DNA of 64,000 bases from Devosia sp. (GTDB lineage: Bacteria > Pseudomonadota > Alphaproteobacteria > Rhizobiales > Devosiaceae). The notes under the pieces are model-generated. The model saw only the letters and a program-made list of their open reading frames with translations. It did not search any database and was not told the DNA's origin. Position numbers and translations under genes: made by a program. Below are positions 38,643 through 47,738 of the stretch, piece after piece. The first letter of the stretch is position 1. The number at the start of each line of letters is the position of its first letter. The DNA is taken from contig NZ_JAQGJM010000024.1 in assembly GCF_028290625.1 (NCBI RefSeq), forward strand, positions 1 to 64,000. The letters are read 5' to 3'.

Positions 38643-39884
38643 CTATCCGAACCGGCTGACGCTGTAGGGTGCCGGATCGATGAAGGGAGCCTGGCCGGTC
38701 ATCATTTCGGCCAGGAGCCGCCCGGTGGCGGGGCCCAGTGTCAGGCCGTGATGGGCGTGGCCGAGCGCTAGCCAAAGTCCCTCGCGGCCTTCTGGACCGA
38801 TAACCGGTTTCATATCGGGCGTGCAAGGACGCGCGCCCATCCAAGGGCTTGGATCGAGACGCTCACCCAAAGGATAAGATGCGGCGGCGATTTTCTCGGC
38901 AACATCGAGCTGCGCCGGATTGGGCGGCGCGTCGAGCAAGGCAAATTCCGCCCCCGTGGTCAGGCGCAGGCCGTGGTTCATCGGCGCGATGAGGAAACCC
39001 GCGTCGTCGTAGATCGGCATGGAAATGGTGGCATTGCCACGGGGGGCATAATGCATGTGATAGCCGCGCTTGACGCCGAGCGGCAACCGGCGGCCGAGCT
39101 TGCGCAGCATTTTGTCCGACCAAGGCCCCAAGGCAATGACGGCCTCCTTGGCGGTGACCGCGCCGTTGGTGGCATCGACCTCCCAACCGCCAGCCACGTT
39201 GCGCAGCGTCATTGCGTCGCCGGTGACGAATTGGCCGCCCAGCTTTTGGAACAGGCGCAGATAGGCCTGCGTCAGCGCCAACGGATCGCGCACGCTCCAG
39301 GGCTGCGTCCAATGGATACCGCCGGCAAGCTCGGCGGTGACCCCGGGCTCTCGTTGCCTCAGGGCATCGGCGTCGAGTGCTTCATGCTCCAGCCCGAACC
39401 GCTCGAACGCCTCGGCCTGTTCGCGCGCGGCCCGATAATTGGCTTCGCCGCGATAGGCCTGCATCCAGCCGGCCTTGCCGATGAGATCGCTGGCGCCTGC
39501 CTCTTCGATTAGCGGGGCGTGTTCGCTAACCGCGTGGGCGATGAACTTGGAATAGTCCTCGACAATGGCGCGATACGACGACGCGCGCGATGACCACCAA
39601 TATTGTACCAGGAACCGCGAGATCGCTGGCAGCGCGCGCCACTGGAACCGCATGCTCGTGCTTTGGTTGCGCGCATACTTGAGCAGCGTCGCCATATCCT
39701 GGGGAAACAGATGCGGCGCCACGCCCTCGCGCTGGATCAGCCCGGCATTGCCGAATGAGGTCCCCTCGCCCGCGCCCTGCCGATCGACCAGCACCACTGA
39801 GCGACCGCGCTTGACCAGATGGATGGCAACGCTGACGCCAACAATCCCGGCCCCAAGCACAACGACATCCGTCTTCATTTGCAA
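38643..39884 (-). CDS. FAD-dependent oxidoreductase, D-amino-acid dehydrogenase (DadA)-like
   Basis: 'DVVVLGAGIVGVSVAIHLVKRGRSVVLVDRQGAGEGTSFGNAGLIQ', 'GARPCTPDMKPVIGPEGREGLWLALGHAHHGLTLGPATGRLLAEMM'. Confidence 0.87.
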   Translation of the reverse strand: MQMKTDVVVLGAGIVGVSVAIHLVKRGRSVVLVDRQGAGEGTSFGNAGLIQREGVAPHLFPQDMATLLKYARNQSTSMRFQWRALPAISRFLVQYWWSSRASSYRAIVEDYSKFIAHAVSEHAPLIEEAGASDLIGKAGWMQAYRGEANYRAAREQAEAFERFGLEHEALDADALRQREPGVTAELAGGIHWTQPWSVRDPLALTQAYLRLFQKLGGQFVTGDAMTLRNVAGGWEVDATNGAVTAKEAVIALGPWSDKMLRKLGRRLPLGVKRGYHMHYAPRGNATISMPIYDDAGFLIAPMNHGLRLTTGAEFALLDAPPNPAQLDVAEKIAAASYPLGERLDPSPWMGARPCTPDMKPVIGPEGREGLWLALGHAHHGLTLGPATGRLLAEMMTGQAPFIDPAPYSVSRFG

Positions 39885-39990
39885 AACCTATGCGGTAGAA
39901 TCAACTCAGCCCATGCATCGACAATTTGCAGCGGCTGGCAACCGGGCTCCGGTACAATTCGCTGTCAGCGGACCGGTTTGCTGAGATTGC

Positions 39991-40797
39991 TCAGGCGGCG
40001 AAAGTGCGGTGGGTGGAGGCGCGGAAGTGGGCTTCGATCGCCGCGACGGCACCCTCCACGTCCCTCGTCTCAAGGCACTTGATCACCTCAAGATGCTCGT
40101 CGATGGTCTTGAGCAGGGCGCTGCGGAAACCTGGGCGGCGATGCACCTGCTGGGCCATGCGGATATTCTCCTGCACGCGATCGTGGGTGTCGAGAATGGC
40201 GCGGTTGCCCAGGGCTTCGACAATCTCGCGGTGCATGCGCATGTCCAGCCGCGTAAAGCGGATAAGCGAGTCCTCGAAGGGTCCGCCTTCGCTCAGGTTG
40301 AGGCGGGCCTCCTCGTGGCTTTCGCGCATATTGGCCAGCCATTCCTCGGTGACGGTGTCGCCGAAGCTGCGCAGCGCGAACACCTCGATCATGATGCGGA
40401 ACTGGTAGTTCTCGCGAATGAACGCGACTTCGGGATAGACGATTCGAATTCCCGTGCGCGGCTTAATCTCGACCAGCCCGAATTCCTCGAGCAGCACTAG
40501 CGTTTCGCGCAGCGGCGACAGCGATAGTCCGAGCAGGTCGCACAACTCGTTCTGCGTGACGACCATGCCCGCTTGGAGCGTGCCGGCCTGCATGGCCTTC
40601 CGGAATCGGCGGTATCCATCATTGTCTTGGCGGGCGTCGGACATTTTCACCTGTGAAGCGATATCGTGGTTTTCCACGGCTGGTATATCCATTAGCAGTT
40701 TAGAAATCTCATAAAAACCGAGGCATACAATCGAATTTGGACGCCTTACGAGCGTTTCGAGGCGATCCATCGCCCTCCTGTCCAGGCAATTATCCAC
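39991..40797 (-). CDS. GntR family transcriptional regulator, FCD-type C-terminus (start uncertain)
   Basis: 'AGTLQAGMVVTQNELCDLLGLSLSPLRETLVLLEEFGLVEIKPRTGIRI' wHTH; 'RLDMRMHREIVEALGN...HLEVIKCLETRDVEGAVAAIEAHFR' FCD-like. Confidence 0.88.
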   Translation of the reverse strand: MDNCLDRRAMDRLETLVRRPNSIVCLGFYEISKLLMDIPAVENHDIASQVKMSDARQDNDGYRRFRKAMQAGTLQAGMVVTQNELCDLLGLSLSPLRETLVLLEEFGLVEIKPRTGIRIVYPEVAFIRENYQFRIMIEVFALRSFGDTVTEEWLANMRESHEEARLNLSEGGPFEDSLIRFTRLDMRMHREIVEALGNRAILDTHDRVQENIRMAQQVHRRPGFRSALLKTIDEHLEVIKCLETRDVEGAVAAIEAHFRASTHRTFAA

Positions 40798-40811
40798 AGG
40801 CCCGCTTGACC

Positions 40812-40842
40812 TGAGATATTATTAGGCCCCAATAATATCTCA
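40812..40842. promoter_or_regulatory. Candidate operator: perfect 12-bp inverted repeat in the gntR / ABC-operon divergent region
   Basis: TGAGATATTATT-AGGCCCC-AATAATATCTCA; overlaps a TTGACC (40806) / AATAAT (40831) promoter-like pair. Confidence 0.6.
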
Positions 40843-40895
40843 AGGGAGAAAAGCCGATGCAATCGATAGCCCGCTGTGCGGTCCGGGGCCTCTAG

Positions 40896-42011
40896 ATGGC
40901 CGCCGTCGAACTCAACAATGTCAGCAAGTCGTTCGGCCCGGTCAGCGTCATAGAGGGCGTCGACTTGACCATCGAGAAGGGCGAGTTCGTGGTGTTTGTC
41001 GGCGCCTCGGGCTCTGGCAAGTCGACGCTGCTGCGCATGATCGCCGGCCTCGAAACGGTCAGCGGCGGCGACATTCGGATCGATGGCAAGGACGTCACGT
41101 TCGATGAGCCGTCGGACCGCGGCATCGCCATGGTGTTCCAGTCCTACGCGCTTTATCCGCATATGAATGTCTACGACAACATCGCCTTCAACCTGAAGCT
41201 GGCGCGGGTTGGACGCGAGGAAATCGACAAGCGGGTCAAGGAGGCCGCCCGCATCTTGCGGCTCGAGCCATTGCTGGGCCGGTCCCCGGCGCAACTCTCC
41301 GGCGGACAGCGCCAGCGCGTCGCCATTGGCCGCGCCATCGTGCGCAATCCAAAAGTGTTCCTGTTCGATGAGCCGCTGTCGAACCTGGATGCCTCGCTGC
41401 GGGTGCAGATGCGGCTCGAAATCGAGCGACTGCACCGCGAACTGGGCACCACCATGATCTATGTCACCCATGACCAGGTCGAAGCCATGACGCTGGCCGA
41501 CCGGATCGTGGCGCTCGACAACGGCCGCATCCAGCAGGTCGGGCCCCCGCTCGAACTCTATGCCAGGCCAAACAACCTGTTCGTCGCCGGTTTCATAGGC
41601 TCGCCCAAGATGAACCTGATGGCCGGCAAGGTAGTGGAGAAGACGGTCGGCCAGGCGGTCGTGGAACTCGTCGCAAATGCCGCACCCCGGCTCGAACTTG
41701 CCCTGCCCGACGCCACCGTCGGCGATGCGCTGACGCTTGGCGTACGACCCGAAATGCTGACGATCATCGCTGGGGATGCAACCGTTCCAAGCGGCATGAC
41801 CGCGCTGCCGGCCAGGGTCGAGTCCATCGAACGGCTCGGCAATATCACCTTTGCCTATCTCGATGCAGGCACATCCGAGCTGCTCACCATCCAGGTGATG
41901 GGGCACTCCGATCTTGAGCCCGGACATGCGGTTCGCGTCGGGATCAGGGCGCAGGATGTGCACGTTTTCAACGCCGCCGGCGCAGTCATGACGTCGGCAA
42001 TACAGCGATAA
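40896..42011 (+). CDS. Sugar ABC transporter ATP-binding protein (UgpC/MsmK type)
   Basis: '[18 protein letters not shown]', 'FQSYALYPHMNVYDNIAFNL', 'LSGGQRQRVAIGRAIVRNPKVFLFDEPLSNLD'. Confidence 0.93.
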   Translation: MAAVELNNVSKSFGPVSVIEGVDLTIEKGEFVVFVGASGSGKSTLLRMIAGLETVSGGDIRIDGKDVTFDEPSDRGIAMVFQSYALYPHMNVYDNIAFNLKLARVGREEIDKRVKEAARILRLEPLLGRSPAQLSGGQRQRVAIGRAIVRNPKVFLFDEPLSNLDASLRVQMRLEIERLHRELGTTMIYVTHDQVEAMTLADRIVALDNGRIQQVGPPLELYARPNNLFVAGFIGSPKMNLMAGKVVEKTVGQAVVELVANAAPRLELALPDATVGDALTLGVRPEMLTIIAGDATVPSGMTALPARVESIERLGNITFAYLDAGTSELLTIQVMGHSDLEPGHAVRVGIRAQDVHVFNAAGAVMTSAIQR

Positions 42012-42044
42012 CCGGCAAAGTCCGGACATGAGGAGGAGAGACTG

Positions 42045-43310
42045 ATGCGTAGCTTTAAGGCCGCCGCACTTGTGGGCGGTATGATTCTGGGGGCGACGGC
42101 GGGCGTCGCGACCGCGCAGGATGCGGTGACGCTCAATGTCTGGTCGGACACGCCGCGCCTGACGATGTTCGATCTCTATGACAAGACGCACGACGGCGTT
42201 ACGCTCAACGTCACCACCGTGGCGCCAGCGGACCTCATCGCCAAGATCCAGCTCGCGCTGCAAGCCAAGAGCGAAATCCCCGACGTGATCTTCATGTCCG
42301 ATATCGGCTACACCGCCCAGCTCTCGACCCGGCGCTCCAACTATCTGATGGACCTGACCGATCAGGTGCCGCAGGCGCTGCAGGACGAGTTCTACCCCAA
42401 TGGCAATTCGCCCTGCCACGTCAACGGCAAGTTGCTCTGCCTGCGCAACGATCTCGCCCATATGATCGTCTGGTACGACAAGGATGCCATGGCCGCGCTG
42501 GGCCAGCCCGTTCCCACCACCTGGGAAGAGTTCCAGAAACTCGGCGAAGCGCTTGGCCCCAAGGGCTATGTGCTGGGCAGCGCCGTCGAGAGCTTCCCGC
42601 TCTATAGCTACCTGGTCTCCGATGGCTGCGATCTGGTCATGCCGGTCGAGGGCAAGGAAGACACCGTCAAGATCGACCTGACCACCGAGGCCTGCCTCAA
42701 GCCGGCGCGCATGGTCGACACCATGATCGCCAATGGCAGCCTGTCCAAGGTCGGCACCTTCGAGCCCGATTTCGTCAACCTCGCCAAGACCGGCAAGGTG
42801 CCGCTGATGGTCGGGCCGACCTGGTTCGGCGAATATGTGATCAAGCCGACCTATGAATGGCCCGCCGGCAAGCTGGTCGCGGCATTGCCCCTCAAGTGGG
42901 ACGACCAGAGCCAGCCCCTGACCTGGAGCTGGGGCGGCGGCACCTATGGGGGCTGGAAGGATACGGCCCATCCCGCCGAAGTCGTCGACCTCATCACCTG
43001 GATGGCCACCGACGTCGCCAACCAGACCGAAGCGGTGACCCTGCCCGCCCATCGCCCCTCCGCCGAGGCCTGGGGCGCCCGGCTCAAGGCCGACTCCTAC
43101 TATGCCAGCCCCGACGTGTTCGACGTCGAGGTGGCCGCGGCCGCGTTCAGCCATCCCGGCTACACCAGCCTGCGCTTCGTGGTCTCCGACGCCATCGCCA
43201 AGGTGGTGGTGCAGGGTCTGAGCAGCGGAGGCACGGTGGAGGGCGCCCTGCCCGCGCTGCAGGCCGAGCTGATCAATCTCGCCAAGCTCAACGGCTACAC
43301 CTTCGAGTAA
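42045..43310 (+). CDS. Sugar ABC transporter substrate-binding protein (family 1)
   Basis: Signal peptide 'MRSFKAAALVGGMILGATAGVATAQ'; 'VTTVAPADLIAKIQLALQAKSEIPDVIFMSDIGY', 'VPTTWEEFQKLGEAL'. Confidence 0.9.
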   Translation: MRSFKAAALVGGMILGATAGVATAQDAVTLNVWSDTPRLTMFDLYDKTHDGVTLNVTTVAPADLIAKIQLALQAKSEIPDVIFMSDIGYTAQLSTRRSNYLMDLTDQVPQALQDEFYPNGNSPCHVNGKLLCLRNDLAHMIVWYDKDAMAALGQPVPTTWEEFQKLGEALGPKGYVLGSAVESFPLYSYLVSDGCDLVMPVEGKEDTVKIDLTTEACLKPARMVDTMIANGSLSKVGTFEPDFVNLAKTGKVPLMVGPTWFGEYVIKPTYEWPAGKLVAALPLKWDDQSQPLTWSWGGGTYGGWKDTAHPAEVVDLITWMATDVANQTEAVTLPAHRPSAEAWGARLKADSYYASPDVFDVEVAAAAFSHPGYTSLRFVVSDAIAKVVVQGLSSGGTVEGALPALQAELINLAKLNGYTFE

Positions 43311-43323
43311 GCCAATCCATCGG

Positions 43324-43348
43324 CCGGGTGCGCCTCTGGCGCGTCCGG
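43324..43348 (+). other. Intercistronic hairpin between SBP and permease genes
   Basis: CCGGGTGCGCC-TCT-GGCGCGTCCGG: 11 pairs including two G.U. Confidence 0.75.
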
Positions 43349-43370
43349 TCGCAACGGCAGCAGGGTATCC

Positions 43371-44306
43371 ATGAGCGCGATAGCGATGGCATTGGACGGA
43401 CCGCTTGCGACAAGCGATCGCGCCCGCAAGGAAAAGCAGAAGGCGCGGCGCGACGCTCGCATGTCCTATCTGCTGCTGGCGCCCTATCTGCTGCTGCTCG
43501 TCATGTTCGGACTTTTCCCGATCGCCTATGCCTTCGGGCTGAGCTTCTTCGACACCATCGAAATGGTGTTCTGGGGGCTCACGAACTACCAGTTCGTGTT
43601 CGACGATTTCCGGGTACCGGCCAGCGTGGTCAACGTGCTCGGCTTCGTGGCCATCTGGGTGGGCATGACGGTGATCGGGGTGGCGACTTTGTCGCTGATG
43701 CTCGACAGCGTCGGCCGCAGAACCGCCAATGCGTTGCGAACGGTCTATTTCCTGCCGGGCGCGGTGACCTCGTCGGCCATCGTCGTGCTGTGGCTGTTCG
43801 TACTCGACCCATCGGTCAGCCCGTTCCAGCCGGTGCTGCATGGGCTAGGCTGGGGCACGCGGGCCGATGTCATTTCCGGTGTCGGCCTGGCCGGGATTTT
43901 CGCCATCATGGCGTATTTCTCGAGTTCTGGCGGCTGGATCGTAGTCTTCGGCGGCGCGCTGGCGAGCCTGCCGGTCGAGGTCATGGAAGCGGCACGGATC
44001 GATGGGGCCAACCGATTCCAACTGGCTCTGCGCATCAAGTTGCCGCTGATCTGGCGCTCGCTGGTGCTGATGGCGATCCTGTCGCTGGCCGGTGGACTGC
44101 AGCTATTCGTCGAGCCGCAACTGATGGGATTGGCCGGCCCCCAGTTTGCCCAGAGCGATTGGTCGCTCAACCAGATGGCGTTCCAATACGCTTTCCGGAT
44201 GGGCGATTTCGGTGCCTCGGCCGCGCTCAGCACGCTGCTGGTCGGCGCCTCGATCGCCATCGCGCTGGTGATCGTTTTCGCCACCAAATTCTACAAGATC
44301 GATTGA
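43371..44306 (+). CDS. Sugar ABC transporter permease (MalF-like)
   Basis: 'YLLLAPYLLLLVMFGLFPIAYAFGLSFFD', 'LPVEVMEAARIDGANRFQLALRIKLPLIWRSL' EAA loop. Confidence 0.92.
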   Translation: MSAIAMALDGPLATSDRARKEKQKARRDARMSYLLLAPYLLLLVMFGLFPIAYAFGLSFFDTIEMVFWGLTNYQFVFDDFRVPASVVNVLGFVAIWVGMTVIGVATLSLMLDSVGRRTANALRTVYFLPGAVTSSAIVVLWLFVLDPSVSPFQPVLHGLGWGTRADVISGVGLAGIFAIMAYFSSSGGWIVVFGGALASLPVEVMEAARIDGANRFQLALRIKLPLIWRSLVLMAILSLAGGLQLFVEPQLMGLAGPQFAQSDWSLNQMAFQYAFRMGDFGASAALSTLLVGASIAIALVIVFATKFYKID

Positions 44307-44313
44307 GGGCATC

Positions 44314-45201
44314 ATGAGCACCAGAACGGCACCCATGCGCCTCAACCTCGGCCGGTTCGTCGTCTATGCGACGCTGGCCTTCGCGGTCTGCTTTTACGGC
44401 ATTCCGTTGCTGTGGCTGTTTGTCGCCGGGACGCGCTCGGAGGCCTCCTTGCTCAGCGATCCGCCATTTGCGCTGGGCACCTGGGAGGCTTTCACCCGCA
44501 CCTGGAATAACCTGACCAGCTACAACAATTTCCAGATCGTCAGTTGGGCGACCAATTCGCTGATCTATTCGATCGGCGGGGTGCTGCTGTCGCTGGCGGC
44601 GTCGATCCCTGGCGGCTATGCGCTGGCGCTGTCGGAGTTTCCGGGACGCAAGCTGATCCTGCTGCTGACGCTGATCGCCATGATCACGCCCAGCACCGCG
44701 GTGGTGCTGCCCATCTTCCTCGAGATGAACCTGCTGGGCCTCAGCAATACCTATGCGGGCATGATCCTGGCCTCGGGCTTCTTCCCCTTCGGCGTCTACC
44801 TCACTTACGTCTATTTCTCGACCTCGCTGCCCAAGGGCGTGATGGATTCCGCGCGGGTCGATGGCTGCAATCGCTTCCAGCTGTTCACCCGCATCGCGCT
44901 GCCGCTGGCGCGGCCGATCATTGCGCTGGTGGCGTTCTTCAGTTTCCTCGCCATCTGGTCGAACTACTTTTTGGCCTTTGTGCTGCTCAGCGACGACAAG
45001 CTCTACAACCTGCCGGTTGGGCTGACGGCGCTGGTCAGCGGCTCGGGCGCCCTCAGCAACCTGCCGTCCAACGACGTACCGATCAAAAAGCCCGAAGTGG
45101 TGTTGGCCGCCATTTTGGTCGTGCTGCCGGTGCTGTTGATCTTCATGGCGGCGCAACGCTTCGTGCGCTCCGGCATGCTGTCGGGCGCGGAAAAAGGTTA
45201 G
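44314..45201 (+). CDS. Sugar ABC transporter permease (MalG-like)
   Basis: 'LPKGVMDSARVDGCNRFQLFTRIALPLARPIIAL' EAA loop; 'VLPVLLIFMAAQRFVRSGMLSGAEKG'. Confidence 0.92.
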   Translation: MSTRTAPMRLNLGRFVVYATLAFAVCFYGIPLLWLFVAGTRSEASLLSDPPFALGTWEAFTRTWNNLTSYNNFQIVSWATNSLIYSIGGVLLSLAASIPGGYALALSEFPGRKLILLLTLIAMITPSTAVVLPIFLEMNLLGLSNTYAGMILASGFFPFGVYLTYVYFSTSLPKGVMDSARVDGCNRFQLFTRIALPLARPIIALVAFFSFLAIWSNYFLAFVLLSDDKLYNLPVGLTALVSGSGALSNLPSNDVPIKKPEVVLAAILVVLPVLLIFMAAQRFVRSGMLSGAEKG

Positions 45202-45242
45202 CGGCCAGCTCGGTCGCAATTACTATACTGACGGAGGATGTA

Positions 45243-46367
45243 ATGAAGATCACGGGGTTCACGGGCTGGTTGGTTGAAACCGAGCCGGGGCCGAAATTCA
45301 TCTGGCGCGACGGCCTGCCCGGCTCGCACGGCGATATTCCGCGCGGCACCAAGCCGCGCAAGGCGGTGATCCGCATGGAGACCGATAGCGGGCTCGTGGG
45401 CGCCATCGAGGTGGGCCGCGGTGATGCGGTGATTGACCTGGTTCGGCGGCGCTACAACTGGTTCATCGGCGAAAATCCGCTGCTGACGGAGCGGATGTGG
45501 AACCTGATGTGGGAAATCGACCGCATCGAGGAGGTTCATATGCGCTCGCTCGGCATGCTCGACATGTTGTGCTGGGACGTCAAATCGCAGCAGGCCAAGA
45601 TGCCAATCTACCAGCTGCTGGGCGGCCACGATCGCGTGGTGCCGGCCTATGCGTCGACGGTCACCTGGCCGACGATGGATGAGTACGAACGCTACATCAA
45701 GATGAGCCGGGACCTCGGCTTTACCGCGTTCAAGCTGCACGCCTGGGGCGACGTGAAGCGTGATATCGCGCTCTCGACCAACCTGCGCAAATGGGTCGGG
45801 CCCGATGCCGACCTGATGTTCGACGGCTCGGCGGGCTGGGACTATGTGCAGGCGCTGGAATTCGGCAAGGCGATCCAGGATCTCGGCTTCCTCTGGTACG
45901 AGGAGCCGATGCGCGAGTTCTATCTCGGCGCCTATGCCAAGCTCTGCGACAAGCTCGATATTCCGGTGCTGGCCGCCGAAACCTCGGACGGCGTGCACTG
46001 GAACATGGCGAGCTGGATCGAGGGCAAGGCGCTCGACATGACCCGCGTCTCCACCTTCTACAAGGGCGGTTTCACCGGGGCGATGAAAATCGCGCACATG
46101 TCGGAAAGCTTTGGCATGCGCGCGCAGGTGCACGGCATGGGGTTGGAAAATGCCCAACTCTGCGCCGCCATTTCCAACAACGATTATTACGAACAGCTCA
46201 TCATGAACGAGGAGCAGATCAAGGGCCTCGACAAGCTCGGTCCGCTCGCCATCGTCGGCGGCAATCTCACCGTCACCGACGAGCCGGGCCTTGGCTACCA
46301 CTATGACTGGGACGCCCTCGACAAGGCGGCCCTGACCAAGATCGAGGTCACCGAGAGGCTGGCCTGA
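45243..46367 (+). CDS. Enolase-superfamily protein, mandelate racemase/muconate lactonizing type (acid-sugar dehydratase-like)
   Basis: 'MLDMLCWDVKSQQAKMPIYQLLGG', 'GFTAFKLHAWGD', metal-ligand strands 'LMFDGSAGW', 'LWYEEPM', 'LAAETSDG', and 'MRAQVHGMGLENAQL'. Confidence 0.88.
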   Translation: MKITGFTGWLVETEPGPKFIWRDGLPGSHGDIPRGTKPRKAVIRMETDSGLVGAIEVGRGDAVIDLVRRRYNWFIGENPLLTERMWNLMWEIDRIEEVHMRSLGMLDMLCWDVKSQQAKMPIYQLLGGHDRVVPAYASTVTWPTMDEYERYIKMSRDLGFTAFKLHAWGDVKRDIALSTNLRKWVGPDADLMFDGSAGWDYVQALEFGKAIQDLGFLWYEEPMREFYLGAYAKLCDKLDIPVLAAETSDGVHWNMASWIEGKALDMTRVSTFYKGGFTGAMKIAHMSESFGMRAQVHGMGLENAQLCAAISNNDYYEQLIMNEEQIKGLDKLGPLAIVGGNLTVTDEPGLGYHYDWDALDKAALTKIEVTERLA

Positions 46368-46428
46368 CCCCAAGAGCAAGAATGCAGCCAATGCATCAAT
46401 CGAACCAACAAAAATGGAGGAGTTATCA

Positions 46429-47679
46429 ATGACGAGTTTCGATAGACGTTCAGTCCTGAAGCTGGGTGGAGGCGCGCTTGCCGCTTCTGCCTTGCTGCCG
46501 GCGCATGCCTTCGGCCAGTCGACTGCAATCAACTACTGGCACACCTTCACCAGCCAGTCCGAATTTGCTGGGCTCGACGAGGTGATGAAGCTGTTCGCGG
46601 CGGCACATCCGGACATCACGGTCACGCAGGAAAACATCCCGAACCCCGAATTCATGGCCAAAGTGACGGCGGCCGTGGTCTCGGGTAGCCGGCCGGATAC
46701 CACCATGGTGGCGTCCGAACGGGTGGCCGATCTGGTCGCCATGAATGGCCTCACCGACCTGACCGACCGGATCGCAAGTTGGGACCGCCGGTCAGATTTC
46801 GACGACGCCCGTTTCAAATCGATCACCGTGGACGGCAAGGTCTATGGCGTGCCCGCCTTCACCTTTGTCGACTGGATGTATTACCGCAAGGATTGGTTCG
46901 ACGAAGCGGGCCTGGCAGCACCCACCACGTTTGCGGAATTCCGCGACGCGGCAATCAAGCTGACCGACCCGGCCAAGGGCCGTTACGGCTTCGGCATGCG
47001 CGCCGGCGCTGGCGGGCAGGCCTATGTGATCAATGTCATGGAAGGGTTTGGCGCCAAGCTGGTGCAGGACGATGGCACGATCGGCCTCGACCGTGACAAG
47101 GCCATCGAGGCCATCGACTGGTGGGCGGGCCTGTTGACCCGCGACGGCGCTGTGCCGCCCAGCGCGCCCAATGACGGCTTCCGCCAGATCATGGAAGCGT
47201 TCCAGACCGGCCAGACCGCTATGGTGTGGCACCACACCGGCTCGTTCCAGGACAATGCCAAGCTGCTCAAGCCCGGCGTTGAGTTCGCCACCGCCGTGAT
47301 CCCCGCAGGTCCGGTCAACCGCGTCTCTCGCCTCGGCTATGCCTACAACACCGTGACCAATCCCGACACCATCGATGCCGGCTGGGAGTGGCTCAAGTTC
47401 TGGGGCGAGCCTGATGCGGCAATCGCGTTTCTCGAAAAGACTGGCTACTTCCCCGCCTCGACCGCTGCGGCCAAGGACGAGCGCATTTCGGGCAACCCGC
47501 TCTACAAGCCGGCCGCCGATACGCTGGGCTTCGGCATTCCAGCGCCGAGCTTTCCTGGCTCCGCCGGCTGGGCCGAGGGCGTGGTACTGCCCGCCTTCCA
47601 GCGCGTGCTGATCAAGGAAGCGACCCCCGAACAGGCGGTCGACGAGATGATCGACGGCCTTGCCCAAGCGATTGGCTAA
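46429..47679 (+). CDS. Sugar ABC transporter substrate-binding protein (family 1), Tat-like signal
   Basis: 'MTSFDRRSVLKLGGGALAASALLPAHAFGQ' twin-arginine leader; 'FVDWMYYRKDWFDEAGLAAPTTFAEFRDAAIKLTDP'. Confidence 0.9.
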   Translation: MTSFDRRSVLKLGGGALAASALLPAHAFGQSTAINYWHTFTSQSEFAGLDEVMKLFAAAHPDITVTQENIPNPEFMAKVTAAVVSGSRPDTTMVASERVADLVAMNGLTDLTDRIASWDRRSDFDDARFKSITVDGKVYGVPAFTFVDWMYYRKDWFDEAGLAAPTTFAEFRDAAIKLTDPAKGRYGFGMRAGAGGQAYVINVMEGFGAKLVQDDGTIGLDRDKAIEAIDWWAGLLTRDGAVPPSAPNDGFRQIMEAFQTGQTAMVWHHTGSFQDNAKLLKPGVEFATAVIPAGPVNRVSRLGYAYNTVTNPDTIDAGWEWLKFWGEPDAAIAFLEKTGYFPASTAAAKDERISGNPLYKPAADTLGFGIPAPSFPGSAGWAEGVVLPAFQRVLIKEATPEQAVDEMIDGLAQAIG

Positions 47680-47688
47680 TCACGCCCG

Positions 47689-47710
47689 GGCGGCCGGACA
47701 CCCGGCCGCC
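47689..47710 (+). other. Intercistronic hairpin between SBP and permease genes
   Basis: Perfect 9-bp stem GGCGGCCGG-ACAC-CCGGCCGCC. Confidence 0.78.
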
Positions 47711-47738
47711 TCCCCTTTCCGAACAAAAGCGAGGCCAG

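Noticed and set aside
40746-43841. 1031-aa ORF on the minus strand
   Set aside because: Antisense to the well-supported ABC ATPase, SBP and part of a permease; composition is typical of GC-rich antisense frames (His/Arg/Gly/Asp rich, no motif).
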